Origin: Paenalcaligenes sp052103955
GTDB taxonomy: Bacteria > Pseudomonadota > Gammaproteobacteria > Burkholderiales > Burkholderiaceae_B
NCBI GenBank assembly: GCA_052103955.1
Contig: JBQELO010000017.1
Span: forward strand, 1-64,000
Length of the DNA stretch: 64,000 nucleotides
Direction: 5' to 3'
Shown here: one piece after another, positions 46,328-55,366 of the stretch
Layout of the letters: each line of letters begins with the position of its first letter
Position numbering within the stretch: the stretch's first letter is position 1
The notes under the pieces: generated by a model
The model's input: only the letters and a program-made list of their open reading frames with translations
The model's database searches: none
What the model was told of the DNA's origin: nothing
Made by a program: the position numbers and the translations under genes

Positions 46328-46987
46328 TTAACGTCTCCCTTCGGCTACAGCTTGTTCAGCTGCTGCACGACCTTCAACCCCCATACCTTGCAGATAAGCA
46401 ATCAGCGCATCTTCTTCAGTTTTACCAACCAATTGCTGAGGTGCTTTTTCAATCTGCTCGTCGGTATATGGCACACCAATAATGCGCAGAGCATTCATAC
46501 GTGCACGCACGTCGTCATTTTCTACACTGTTATGTTGCAACCAAGGGTAAGCCGGCATGTTAGAAGCAGGTTCAGTATCACGTGGATTACGCAGGTGAAT
46601 ACGGTGCCAGTTATCGGTGTACACACCACCTACACGGGCCAAGTCAGGACCGGTACGTTTGGAACCCCACAAGAAGGGGTGATCGTACACACCCTCACCA
46701 GCCAGTGAGTAAGGACCGTAACGCTGCACTTCTGATTGCAGCATACGGACTTGTTGAGAGTGACAGCCTACGCAACCTTCGCGAATGTAGATATCTCTAC
46801 CTACTAGACGCAGAGGTTCGTAAGGCTTCACGCCTTCTGTGGGCTCAGTCATGGAGTGCTGGAAAAACAGCGGCACGATCTGCACCAAACCCGCAAAGGA
46901 AATCACCAGAATACTGAGCACAATCAGCAAACCAACGTTGCGCTCAATCGTGGCGTGTGTAAAACCTTTTTTCTCAGATGAGGACAT
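46328..46987 (-). CDS. ccoO: cbb3 cytochrome c oxidase subunit II (monoheme)
   Basis: A 219-residue protein with one N-terminal membrane helix (LLIVLSILVISFAGLVQIVPLFF) and a periplasmic cytochrome c domain with C72-V-G-C-H76 in YIREGCVGCHSQQVRML. Conserved PSNMPAYPWL-like spacing (ASNMPAYPWLQ) holds the heme Met ligand. The start at MSSSEKKGF is fixed by AAGGAG 6 nt upstream; a longer open frame overlaps ccoN. The gap to ccoN is 10 bp. Confidence 0.95.
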   Translation of the reverse strand: MSSSEKKGFTHATIERNVGLLIVLSILVISFAGLVQIVPLFFQHSMTEPTEGVKPYEPLRLVGRDIYIREGCVGCHSQQVRMLQSEVQRYGPYSLAGEGVYDHPFLWGSKRTGPDLARVGGVYTDNWHRIHLRNPRDTEPASNMPAYPWLQHNSVENDDVRARMNALRIIGVPYTDEQIEKAPQQLVGKTEEDALIAYLQGMGVEGRAAAEQAVAEGRR

Positions 46988-46997
46988 TGATTGCTCC

Positions 46998-48482
46998 TTA
47001 TTCCGTAACAACAGCCGGACCAACGTTAGTCGGACTGATCGCATCAGGGTTAGTCAGCGGAACAACTGGGTTCACACGAGGTTTGCCCCATGCTGTCAAG
47101 AAGACGTTCACGCCCATCATGACAATACCGCAAACAAACATAAAACCACCCAATGCACGAATTGCATAGAACGGATAAGTTGCTTTCACCCCTTCAACGA
47201 AGCTGTATGTCAGCAAACCATCAGGAGCTGTTGCACGCCACATCAAACCTTGCATCACACCGGAAATCCACATTGCGGCGATGTACAGCACCACACCCAA
47301 TGTCGCTACCCAGAAGTGGACTTCTACCAGTTTTGGCAGTGCCATCTGTTTTTGACCATACAGGCGAGGAATCATGTAGTACAGGGAACCAAAGGTCACC
47401 ATCGCTACCCAGCCCAATGCACCCGAGTGTACGTGACCGATAGTCCAGTCAGTGTAGTGGGACAGGGAGTTCACGGTACGAATCGCCATCATGGAACCTT
47501 CAAAGGTAGACATACCGTAGAAGGACAGTGACGTTACCAGGAACTTCAAGATAGGATCTGTACGCAGTTTGTGCCAGGCACCCGACAAGGTCATGATACC
47601 GTTGATCATGCCACCCCATGATGGAGCCAACAGAATCAGCGAGAATGTCATACCCAACGATTGGGTCCAGTCAGGCAAGGAGGTGTACAGCAAGTGGTGA
47701 GGACCTGCCCACATGTACGTAAAGGCCAATGCCCAGAAGTGGACGATAGACAAACGGTAGGAGTACACCGGACGGTTAGCTTGCTTAGGTACGAAGTAGT
47801 ACATCATCCCCAAGAAGCTGGTGGTCAGGAAGAAACCTACGGCGTTATGGCCGTACCACCACTGCACCATCGCATCTTGCACACCGGCGTAAACCGAGTA
47901 GGACTTCCACATGGAAACCGGAATTTCCAAGTTATTGAAGATGTGCAGTACAGCAATAGTAGTAATGAAAGCACCGTAGAACCAGTTCGCCACGTAGATG
48001 TGACGCACACGGCGTTTAACGATAGTGCCAAAGAACACCACAGCATACGATACCCAGACAATAGTAATCAGGATATCTAGAGGCCATTCCATCTCAGCGT
48101 ATTCTTTGCTGCTGGTGAAACCCATAGGCAAAGTAATCAGCGCACCCAACATCACCAACTGCCAACCCCAGAAGGTAAAAGCAGCCAGTTTTGTACAGTA
48201 CAGACGCACCTGACAGGTACGTTGAACCACATAGTAGGATGTCGCGAACAGAGCGTTACCACCGAAGGCGAAAATCACCAAGTTGGTATGTACTGGACGC
48301 AGACGGCCATAGCTAAACCATGGCGTTTCGAAGTTAAGTTCAGGCCAAATCAGTTGCAAGGCAACCAGTAAGCCGACACTCATGCCGATAATTCCCCAAA
48401 CCACCGTCATGACAGAAAACTGCCGCACGACACCGTAGTTGAAGACTTCGGCCTGTTTCCCGACTATCTCGGAAGTGCCCAT
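46998..48482 (-). CDS. ccoN: cbb3 cytochrome c oxidase subunit I
   Basis: A 494-residue catalytic subunit with about 12 membrane helices. The heme-copper centre histidines are seen in WWYGHNAVGFFLT and MWAGPHHLLYTSLPDWTQ, and DWTIGHVHSGALGWVAM carries the heme b ligand region. It reduces oxygen at low concentration and pumps protons. An AGGGGAAG ribosome binding site precedes the ATG, and an FNR-type dyad lies about 80 bp upstream. Confidence 0.97.
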   Translation of the reverse strand: MGTSEIVGKQAEVFNYGVVRQFSVMTVVWGIIGMSVGLLVALQLIWPELNFETPWFSYGRLRPVHTNLVIFAFGGNALFATSYYVVQRTCQVRLYCTKLAAFTFWGWQLVMLGALITLPMGFTSSKEYAEMEWPLDILITIVWVSYAVVFFGTIVKRRVRHIYVANWFYGAFITTIAVLHIFNNLEIPVSMWKSYSVYAGVQDAMVQWWYGHNAVGFFLTTSFLGMMYYFVPKQANRPVYSYRLSIVHFWALAFTYMWAGPHHLLYTSLPDWTQSLGMTFSLILLAPSWGGMINGIMTLSGAWHKLRTDPILKFLVTSLSFYGMSTFEGSMMAIRTVNSLSHYTDWTIGHVHSGALGWVAMVTFGSLYYMIPRLYGQKQMALPKLVEVHFWVATLGVVLYIAAMWISGVMQGLMWRATAPDGLLTYSFVEGVKATYPFYAIRALGGFMFVCGIVMMGVNVFLTAWGKPRVNPVVPLTNPDAISPTNVGPAVVTE

Positions 48483-48556
48483 TTGCTTCCCCTATAACAC
48501 TAGCATTACAAAATTAATCTCCTGAGCCATGATCGCTCATGCTCGGCCGTTGCTCC

Positions 48557-48570
48557 CTGATCTTAATCAG
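48557..48570 (-). promoter_or_regulatory. Candidate FNR box upstream of ccoN
   Basis: CTGAT-CTTA-ATCAG matches TTGAT-N4-ATCAA except for the outer base of each half. It extends into a longer dyad (TCCCTGAT/ATCAGGGA), so a leader hairpin is also possible. No U-run follows on the minus strand. Its centre is about 81 bp from the ccoN ATG. Confidence 0.5.
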
Positions 48571-48638
48571 GGAACTTATTATTAGTGTGGTAATTGTGTG
48601 GATTTATACCAACTGCCACACATCCTCACAAACACACA

Positions 48639-48815
48639 CTATTTCTTTGTGCGCTCCGCATCCCTGTGCGTACTGTCATCATCTTTTAGTATTGATTCGC
48701 CAGCGGATTGGGAGTTTTCAAATTGTCCGGCAAAAATGGCCCACCAGAATGCCACTCCTATTAGGATCACAAACAGCAACGAGATCGGTATTAGGAGAAA
48801 CAATGACTCAAGCAT
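48639..48815 (-). CDS. ccoS: cbb3 oxidase maturation protein CcoS
   Basis: A 58-residue protein beginning MLESLFLLIPISLLFVILIG, then VAFWWAIFAGQFENSQSAGE. The single N-terminal helix followed by F-W-W-A-x2-x-G-Q-[FY]-[ED]-[ND] is the CcoS signature. It is needed for cofactor insertion in cbb3 oxidase in the species studied. AGGTGG lies 6 nt before the ATG. It starts 17 bp after the ccoI stop, so the two are co-transcribed. Confidence 0.92.
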   Translation of the reverse strand: MLESLFLLIPISLLFVILIGVAFWWAIFAGQFENSQSAGESILKDDDSTHRDAERTKK

Positions 48816-48832
48816 GGTGTACCACCTTTTTG

Positions 48833-49792
48833 TTATGCAGCCGCCTCACTACCAGACAGGTGATTACCTGAAATTCGCTGACGGTAAATACGCCAAGAAT
48901 TCAGAGCCACCAGTAGCGAGGACAGCAACATAGAAACTGCAGCAACCCAAGGAGAAACCAACCCTACAGCAGCAAGGGGGGTCATCAATAGGTGCCAGAC
49001 AATAGAACCGTATAAATTTTGTTTTGAAATGTGTTCTGTGCGTTGGATGAGCGCAGAAATATCTGCTTCAGATTGTGCAGGGTGCACCATCAATCCCGCC
49101 TGAGCGGCGGCAACGGCTGTAGGAACAGACATGGACATGGCACAGGGGCAACTCATGACGAATAACGCCACCATTACTGCCACAGCATGCTCTGGTTGAT
49201 AAAAGAACCACACCACGCCTAAGACCAAGGCCAAAATCACTTGAATGAGGACAAACCAGAACGCTAATGTATTGGCTCGCACCGAAATACCGGCACGGAA
49301 CTGCTCCACGCGATCAAAAGACTGACCACGGCTAATGGACTGTCGAGCACAGAATTCTAAATAGCGGGCTGTCAGCAAAAACGCTACAAACATACTGACC
49401 GAGTCAAAATAGACTTCGCCCTGCCCTTGCCACGTGCTGACAACGCTGGGGATGAAGGCCACGACAATCCCTAAGGCAACGGGAACATCCATCCCAACTT
49501 TGAAATTTTTAAGACTGTTCCAGGCTCCGGTCCAAATAGGCTGAGCACAGTACATCATGACAGGAACGGTAAGCAGCAATGCCGCCCAGTTCATGATAAA
49601 GATGGCTTTATCCATCAATGCCAGACTGTCAGGCTCCATTGTCTCTGAGCGCAAATACCCCGGGAAAGCAAACATCATCACCTGCATCATGGCCAACCAC
49701 GCCAAACCCAGCCGCGCAAGCATATGTTTGCGCTGACGGCGCTGCTCGTCGGAAAGACCCGCAGGGATAGTAAATATAGAGTATGCGCGCAT
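48833..49792 (-). CDS. ccoI: CcoI-like P1B-type transporter core lacking all cytoplasmic catalytic domains
   Basis: A 319-residue protein aligned by eye with CcoI/FixI copper ATPases (usually about 700-820 residues). Eight hydrophobic segments are present, with DVPVALG before helix 3, the metal-site CPC motif at 215-217 (MSCPCAMSMSVPTA) and the final helix LLSSLLVALNS. Missing are the N-terminal metal-binding domain, the actuator domain (TGE) in the loop at about 150-175, and the whole P and N domains (DKTGT, GDG) in the loop at about 236-256. The deletions are in frame and the membrane core stays open, so it is probably expressed. ATP-driven transport is impossible as written; passive transport or an assembly role is a guess. 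The locus position (ccoI-ccoS-ccoN) is normal. Confidence 0.85.
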   Translation of the reverse strand: MRAYSIFTIPAGLSDEQRRQRKHMLARLGLAWLAMMQVMMFAFPGYLRSETMEPDSLALMDKAIFIMNWAALLLTVPVMMYCAQPIWTGAWNSLKNFKVGMDVPVALGIVVAFIPSVVSTWQGQGEVYFDSVSMFVAFLLTARYLEFCARQSISRGQSFDRVEQFRAGISVRANTLAFWFVLIQVILALVLGVVWFFYQPEHAVAVMVALFVMSCPCAMSMSVPTAVAAAQAGLMVHPAQSEADISALIQRTEHISKQNLYGSIVWHLLMTPLAAVGLVSPWVAAVSMLLSSLLVALNSWRIYRQRISGNHLSGSEAAA

Positions 49793-49952
49793 AAAGAAAA
49801 TAGATAAGCGTTAACTGCTTATTAACCATTTACATGCATGCTAACCGTTATCCGCGAAAGCTTGAATACATGATATGAGTTACTAGTCGGGGGCATTTTA
49901 CTACAAAGGTACCAGAAGGTCTGCCAACGTCTCGCTTCTGTTTGATACAGAA

Positions 49953-49984
49953 CAAGCCGTAGCATCCAAAGATGCTACGGCTTG
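49953..49984 (-). terminator. Terminator after aceA
   Basis: AAGCCGTAGCATC, a CAAA loop and GATGCTACGGCTT form a 13-bp perfect stem, 22 bp after the aceA stop. The U-tract on the minus strand is weak (TTGTTCTG). Confidence 0.75.
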
Positions 49985-50005
49985 TATCAACCTCTGATGC
50001 TAGCC

Positions 50006-51313
50006 TTATTCAGCGGCTTTAGCAAATTGGGCAGCTTCAGTAGAGCCTGCCAATGCCGTAGTAGAGGACTGGCCTCCTTCGATAGTTTGTGTTACTGCAT
50101 CGAAGTACCCCGTACCTACCTCACGCTGGTGACGTACTGCAGTGAAGCCACGCTCTGCAGCGGCGAACTCGCGCTCTTGCAAATCCACGAACGCTGTCAT
50201 GTTGTCGCGTGCATAGCCGTGTGCCAGATCAAACATGCCGTAGTTCAGTGCATGGAAGCCTGCCAGTGTGATGAACTGGAATTTGTAACCCATTGCACCC
50301 AACTCTCGTTGGAATTTTGCAATAGTCTGGTCATCCAGGTTTTTCTTCCAGTTAAACGATGGCGAGCAGTTGTAGGACAGCATTTTGCCTGGGAACTGAC
50401 GGTGAATGGCTTCTGCAAAGCGTTTTGCGTACTCTAAGTTAGGCGTGGATGTTTCACACCAGATCAAATCCGCATACGGTGCGTAGGCCAAACCACGGGA
50501 AATCGCTTGCTCTACACCAGGACGTGTGCGGAAGAAACCTTCAACCGTACGTTCACCAGTGATGAACGGCATATCGTTTTCATCCACATCGCTAGTGATC
50601 AAATCAGCCGCTTCGGCATCGGTACGAGCAACCAATACTGTAGGTACATTCAGAACATCAGCAGCCAATCGAGCCGCTACTAGTTTAGAGATAGCTTCGC
50701 GGGTTGGAACCAACACTTTACCGCCCAAGTGACCACATTTTTTCACTGCAGCCAATTGGTCTTCAAAGTGAACGCCTGACGCACCTGCCACAATCATGGA
50801 CTTCATCAGTTCAAACGCGTTTAACACACCACCAAAACCAGCTTCGGCATCGGCAACGATGGGAGCCAAGTAATCGATGTAGCCGGCATCACCCGGATTC
50901 ATGCCTTCAGACCATTGAATCTGATCGCAACGCATCAAGGCATTGTTAATACGACGTACAACTTGTGGAACCGAATTGATTGGGTACAAAGACTGGTCTG
51001 GGTACATTTCACCTGCACCGTTCGCATCCCCTGCTACTTGCCAGCCTGACAGGTAAATAGCTTTCAAGCCTGCTTTTACTTGCTGCATCGCTTGGTTACC
51101 AGTCAACGCACCCAAGGCATTAACAAAAGGCTCTTGGGTAATCATCTGCCACAGCTTTTCGGAACCGCGACGCGCCAGAGTGTGTTCTTCTACTGTAGAG
51201 CCACGCAGACGGATCACCTCTTCTGCACTGTAGGTGCGTTTGATACCTTGCCAACGAGGGTCTTCAGCCCAGTATTTTTGCAAATTGCGGATTTCGGTTT
51301 CGCGGTTACTCAT
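50006..51313 (-). CDS. aceA: Isocitrate lyase
   Basis: A 435-residue enzyme of the glyoxylate shunt that splits isocitrate into succinate and glyoxylate, needed for growth on acetate and fatty acids. KKCGHLGGKVLVPTREAI contains the K-K-C-G-H catalytic motif, and VARTDAEAADLITSD and LSYNCSPSFNWKKNLDD are conserved. I start at MSNRETEIRNL with GGAG upstream. No malate synthase gene is adjacent. The 370-bp upstream region holds phased dyads. Confidence 0.97.
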   Translation of the reverse strand: MSNRETEIRNLQKYWAEDPRWQGIKRTYSAEEVIRLRGSTVEEHTLARRGSEKLWQMITQEPFVNALGALTGNQAMQQVKAGLKAIYLSGWQVAGDANGAGEMYPDQSLYPINSVPQVVRRINNALMRCDQIQWSEGMNPGDAGYIDYLAPIVADAEAGFGGVLNAFELMKSMIVAGASGVHFEDQLAAVKKCGHLGGKVLVPTREAISKLVAARLAADVLNVPTVLVARTDAEAADLITSDVDENDMPFITGERTVEGFFRTRPGVEQAISRGLAYAPYADLIWCETSTPNLEYAKRFAEAIHRQFPGKMLSYNCSPSFNWKKNLDDQTIAKFQRELGAMGYKFQFITLAGFHALNYGMFDLAHGYARDNMTAFVDLQEREFAAAERGFTAVRHQREVGTGYFDAVTQTIEGGQSSTTALAGSTEAAQFAKAAE

Positions 51314-51447
51314 GCTGCTCTCCAATACAAGAAAAAGAAAACGTTCAAGATGAGTATTAGTCTACGCAAATACCGTGCCTGCAACACACTTATATCTTAT
51401 ATAAGACCATATATTTTTATTATTAATATCAATGACATAGTTTTTAT

Positions 51448-51549
51448 ATTTCAAGATATGAAATAACATTTTTGTTTATGGAAAAATTTATTGTGCAGCG
51501 CGACATTTAAATTTCACCATGTGAAAACAAATAACCACGATATGAAAAA
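51448..51549 (-). promoter_or_regulatory. Tandem TTTCA-N5-TGAAA dyads upstream of aceA
   Basis: ATTTCA-AGATA-TGAAAT (51448-51464) and ATTTCA-CCATG-TGAAAA (51511-51527) are full sites; a half-site CGATATGAAA lies near 51538-51547. The centres are about 63 and 21 bp apart, multiples of the DNA turn. The rest of the aceA upstream region is very AT-rich and holds no gene. Confidence 0.55.
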
Positions 51550-51582
51550 TGAACCTTTTTGTACCGAAAAATAATAGAAAAT

Positions 51583-51635
51583 AAAAAAACACCTTAGAAA
51601 TTGGCGTTATCCCAATTTTTAAGGTGTTTTTTTAC
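51583..51635 (-). terminator. Terminator after the MFS gene
   Basis: AAAAAAACACCTTA and TAAGGTGTTTTTTT enclose an inner AATTGG/CCAATT stem. Both strands carry seven U. It lies 49 bp beyond the MFS stop. Confidence 0.85.
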
Positions 51636-51683
51636 TACAACTCTATCGCTGCCTCTATATAGAGAGCCCCTTCCTACACAGCA

Positions 51684-52937
51684 CTATTTCTTTTCGGCCG
51701 CTTTTGCAATCCACACGGCCATGGATGCAGAGATACAAAAAGCCAGAGCGGCCCCAAACCACGGACCACGATTCAGGCCAGCATCTAACATGGCACCGAA
51801 CATCAACGGCGCTAACGACGAGCCCACATCCATACCTGAATACACTAGCCCGTACACTGTACCAGTCGCCCCTTTGGGGGTAACACGCCTAATCAACATA
51901 TCGCGAGATGGTGCAGCCACACCGGAGAAAAACCCAGCTACGCCAACCATGACCACGGCCACAGATGGACTCAACCAACCCGTACCTAAAAACACCAGCA
52001 TCAAGCCCGCAAAACACAAAGACATAAACACTGTGCGTTCACTACGAGCATCTGCCCCCACCAGAAAACCTCCCGCCAACATCCCTACTGCAGCCGTCAC
52101 CATATAAGCAGATAAGGCCGTACCCGCCACAAGAGGATCTATATGATAGACACTACCCAACATTGGGATGGTGTAGTTCTGCACGGACGACAGTGCCATA
52201 GAGGAGAACGCAAAAAACAAAAACGCTCCCCACAATGCAGGCTGCTTACAAAGCTTTTTCAGCGTTTGCAATGCGCTTTCGCTGGCTAATGATGTTGCGA
52301 CTGTTTCCGCAGAAACTTGGCTTACTTCTTTGGCATGTTGCCCTGCCAACAGATTTCTACCCAGAAACGCGGCACACCACACCACCGCTACCAACCCTGC
52401 AGCTGAAAAGGCAGCAGCCCTCCAGCCGTGATCAGAAGCAATAGCCGACACAAATAAAGGCGTTAATGCCCAACCCAAATTACCAGTCAATCCGTGCACA
52501 CTAAACGCATGCCCTAAGCGTCTGGCACTCACGCGATGATTGATAATGGAATAGTCTACGGGATGAAAAATCGAGTTGCCTGCACCACCAATGGCCGCTG
52601 CTACCCACAACATCCAATAGCTGGTGGCAAAACCAATGATAATGCCCGACACCACAAACCCACCCAAGCCAAACAGCAAAACGGGAATGGGCCCAATGCG
52701 ATCCACTATAAAACCAGAGCTGGCCTGCCCTAAACACGACACCAGAAAAAACGTAGTGGCTAACGCGCCCAGCTCAACATAATCGAAACCGAACTCGCGT
52801 GCTAGAAACACATAAAGTGTGGGCAACAACAACTGAAAAAAGTGCGAACTAGCGTGCACCACACCGATCAGACTGATAATGCTCCAGTCTTGTTTACCGT
52901 TAACGGTGTCTTCTGCGGTTAACTCTGATGCAGCCAT
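51684..52937 (-). CDS. MFS transporter, fosmidomycin-resistance (Fsr)-like
   Basis: A 417-residue protein with about 12 membrane segments. The N-terminal VVHASSHFFQLLLPTLYVFLA, GFIVDRIGP and GGAGNSIFHPVDYSIINHRV resemble the Fsr branch of the major facilitator superfamily (SH-motif in helix 1, FHP after helix 4). The substrate is unknown; the resistance name does not prove a drug. It is preceded by pgsA on the same strand after only 4 bp, so they may be co-transcribed. Confidence 0.8.
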   Translation of the reverse strand: MAASELTAEDTVNGKQDWSIISLIGVVHASSHFFQLLLPTLYVFLAREFGFDYVELGALATTFFLVSCLGQASSGFIVDRIGPIPVLLFGLGGFVVSGIIIGFATSYWMLWVAAAIGGAGNSIFHPVDYSIINHRVSARRLGHAFSVHGLTGNLGWALTPLFVSAIASDHGWRAAAFSAAGLVAVVWCAAFLGRNLLAGQHAKEVSQVSAETVATSLASESALQTLKKLCKQPALWGAFLFFAFSSMALSSVQNYTIPMLGSVYHIDPLVAGTALSAYMVTAAVGMLAGGFLVGADARSERTVFMSLCFAGLMLVFLGTGWLSPSVAVVMVGVAGFFSGVAAPSRDMLIRRVTPKGATGTVYGLVYSGMDVGSSLAPLMFGAMLDAGLNRGPWFGAALAFCISASMAVWIAKAAEKK

Positions 52938-52941
52938 AGTC

Positions 52942-53517
52942 TTAACTCTTACGGGCGATTTCTGGCCAGGCTTTTTTCAAGTAGTAGCACATGGACCACA
53001 CGGTCAGAATGGCCGCAATAATAATCAATACCTGCCCAATCGTACCCACTGGTATGCCCTCGTAAGACTCCCAGTACAACAAGCAGGGGATCGCTAACAT
53101 TTGGGCTGCTGTTTTAAATTTACCCAGCCAATTTACTGCCACGCTGCTGCTCGCCCCCATTTGCGCCATCCATTCGCGCAAGGCCGAAATAGCAATCTCA
53201 CGGCCAATAATAATGAAGGCAATCACAAAACCCACACGCCCAAGGTCTACCAATACCAATAGCGCCGCCGACACCATTAATTTATCGGCAACGGGGTCTA
53301 AGAATGCCCCGAAGGCAGAGGTTTGATTCCAACGTCGCGCCAACCAACCATCAAACCAGTCGGTGATGGCCGCCACAATAAAGGCGCCACAGGCCAACAC
53401 ATCCCGTGAATGTATGTTCATCCAGCTTTCTGGCAAGAAAAACAGCGCCAGCACCAGCGGGATCATTAGGATTCTCAACCAGGTCAGGGCCATGGGAAAA
53501 GTAAGAGGCATCATCAT
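52942..53517 (-). CDS. pgsA: CDP-diacylglycerol-glycerol-3-phosphate 3-phosphatidyltransferase
   Basis: A 191-residue membrane enzyme that commits CDP-diacylglycerol to phosphatidylglycerol and cardiolipin. The CDP-alcohol phosphotransferase motif D-G-x2-A-R-x8-G-x3-D-x3-D is complete in DWFDGWLARRWNQTSAFGAFLDPVADK. Several membrane helices follow. Three consecutive ATG codons open the gene and any may be used. It follows uvrC, the common uvrC-pgsA pair. Confidence 0.95.
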   Translation of the reverse strand: MMMPLTFPMALTWLRILMIPLVLALFFLPESWMNIHSRDVLACGAFIVAAITDWFDGWLARRWNQTSAFGAFLDPVADKLMVSAALLVLVDLGRVGFVIAFIIIGREIAISALREWMAQMGASSSVAVNWLGKFKTAAQMLAIPCLLYWESYEGIPVGTIGQVLIIIAAILTVWSMCYYLKKAWPEIARKS

Positions 53518-53542
53518 GTGGCTAACTCGGTATTACAAAACA

Positions 53543-55366
53543 TCAACGTAATGCATAGTAGATACGCTCAGCTAATGCAGCAGATATCCCTTCAACAGAC
53601 GCTAGGTCATCTATGCTCGCATTTACTACGCCTGTAAACCCACCAAAGCGTGCTAACAAGCGTTGCCGGCGTTTTGCTCCTACGCCTTCTATATCTTCTA
53701 ATCGTGACACATTCCTAGATTTTGCGCGACGTGCCCGCATGCCGGTTATGGCAAATCTATGGGCTTCATCACGCGCTTCAGCCACTAACATCAATGCTGG
53801 CGAAGCTACTCCTAAGCGTAACTCAGGTCGGCCATCGGCAAAAATCAGGGTTTCCAGACCCACTTTACGCCCCTCGCCTTTGGCCACCCCTACCAAGACA
53901 TTAGTATCTAAGCCAAGTTCGTTAAATACTTGTTTTGCCATGGATATCTGGCCTTTACCGCCATCTACCAAGACTATATCTGGTAAGGTTGCCTGACCTT
54001 CTGCTACACGTTCATAACGTCTAAATAGCACTTGGCGCATAGCGGCATAATCATCACCGGGCGTAATACCCGCAATGTTGTAACGCCTATACAAAGTAGG
54101 CTGCATATCATGATGCCTATACACCACACATGAAGCCTGCGTAGCTTCACCTGCCGTATGACTGATATCAAAGCACTCTATAGTCAGCGCTTCTAGCGCC
54201 TCATCATCGACCTCTAAACCCAGCACTGTCGCTAAGTCTAGCGTACGTGCTGCTTTGGTCATGGATTCATTCAGCTTACGGGCTAGGGCCAACTCACCAT
54301 TTTTAAGGGCTTGTTCCAACCATGCTTTACGTACCCCTTGGGGACGAATAAGCAGCCTAGCCTCTTTACCCGTTTGCTCTTTCAGCATATCCAAAATAGC
54401 CGTGTCTTCTAACTTATGTGACACCACCAGTACCGGCGGTAAAGGACACTCTATATAGTGCTGGCTAATAAATGCCGCCAATACATCCTCAGGCGTATCA
54501 TCTTGCACCTGTGTAGGAAAAAACGCCCTATCACCCAAGTGGCGACCACCTCGCACCATCGCCAGGTTCACGCACACCTTACCCTCTTCACTGATGACGG
54601 CAATCACATCAAGGTCATCGGTGCCAGCGTGCTCCATGGTCTGCTGCTGCAGCACCGTAGACAATGCGCGCATCTGATCACGCAGCATAGCAGCCTGCTC
54701 GAAGTCCAACTCTTCTGAGGCCACTTGCATGCGTTGCTCTATTTCTTGCAGCACCTCATTGGCTTTTCCAGACAGAAAACGCACCGCACGTTGCACGTCG
54801 GCTTGGTAATCTTCTACTGAAATACTGCCTACACAGGGCGCAGAACAACGCTGAATCTGATGTAGCAAACAGGGACGTGAACGATGTGCATACACGCCAT
54901 CCTCACAGGTGCGCAATTGGAACACCCGCTGCAATATTTGGATGGTTTCGCGTACTGCCCACGCATTAGGATAGGGCCCAAAAAACTGCCCACCCACATT
55001 GGTGTTACCGCGGTAGTAGGCTATGCGTGGCGAATCGTGTGCGCTTAGCTGCACATACGGGTACGACTTATCGTCCCTGAATAAAATGTTATAGCGTGGC
55101 CGCAGCCGCTTAATGAGATTATTTTCCAGCAATAATGCTTCCGCTTCGCTGGGAGTAATCGTCACTTCAATGCGAGCAATGCGCGCCACCATATGTGCAA
55201 TGCGCGGGCTGGCCAAATTTTTCTGAAAATACGAATTCACGCGTTTTTTCAGATCTTTGGCTTTACCCACGTAAAGCACGGTACCTTCTTCATCCAGATG
55301 CCTATACACACCTGGTAAGTTAGGCAGCTCAGTTAGAAACGATTTGAGATTGAAGCTCTCTGGCAT
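53543..55366 (-). CDS. uvrC: Excinuclease ABC subunit C
   Basis: A 607-residue nuclease that makes both cuts in nucleotide excision repair. Order: GIY-YIG domain (LPGVYRHLDEEGTVLYVGKAKDLKKRVNSYF), UvrB-binding UVR motif (about residues 200-235), RNase H-like endonuclease domain (IECFDISHTAGEATQASCVVY, VDGGKGQ) and C-terminal helix-hairpin-helix pair (LEDIEGVGAKRRQRLL). I start at MPESFNLKSF, which lies inside the end of nagZ, so the two genes overlap. Confidence 0.96.
   Translation of the reverse strand: MPESFNLKSFLTELPNLPGVYRHLDEEGTVLYVGKAKDLKKRVNSYFQKNLASPRIAHMVARIARIEVTITPSEAEALLLENNLIKRLRPRYNILFRDDKSYPYVQLSAHDSPRIAYYRGNTNVGGQFFGPYPNAWAVRETIQILQRVFQLRTCEDGVYAHRSRPCLLHQIQRCSAPCVGSISVEDYQADVQRAVRFLSGKANEVLQEIEQRMQVASEELDFEQAAMLRDQMRALSTVLQQQTMEHAGTDDLDVIAVISEEGKVCVNLAMVRGGRHLGDRAFFPTQVQDDTPEDVLAAFISQHYIECPLPPVLVVSHKLEDTAILDMLKEQTGKEARLLIRPQGVRKAWLEQALKNGELALARKLNESMTKAARTLDLATVLGLEVDDEALEALTIECFDISHTAGEATQASCVVYRHHDMQPTLYRRYNIAGITPGDDYAAMRQVLFRRYERVAEGQATLPDIVLVDGGKGQISMAKQVFNELGLDTNVLVGVAKGEGRKVGLETLIFADGRPELRLGVASPALMLVAEARDEAHRFAITGMRARRAKSRNVSRLEDIEGVGAKRRQRLLARFGGFTGVVNASIDDLASVEGISAALAERIYYALR

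Noticed and set aside
48833..49980. The short ccoI as a frameshifted pseudogene with its missing domains in another frame
   Set aside because: The membrane helices are separated by only about 20-25 codons where the domains should be, so there is no room for them, and the upstream gap shows no metal-binding-domain coding.
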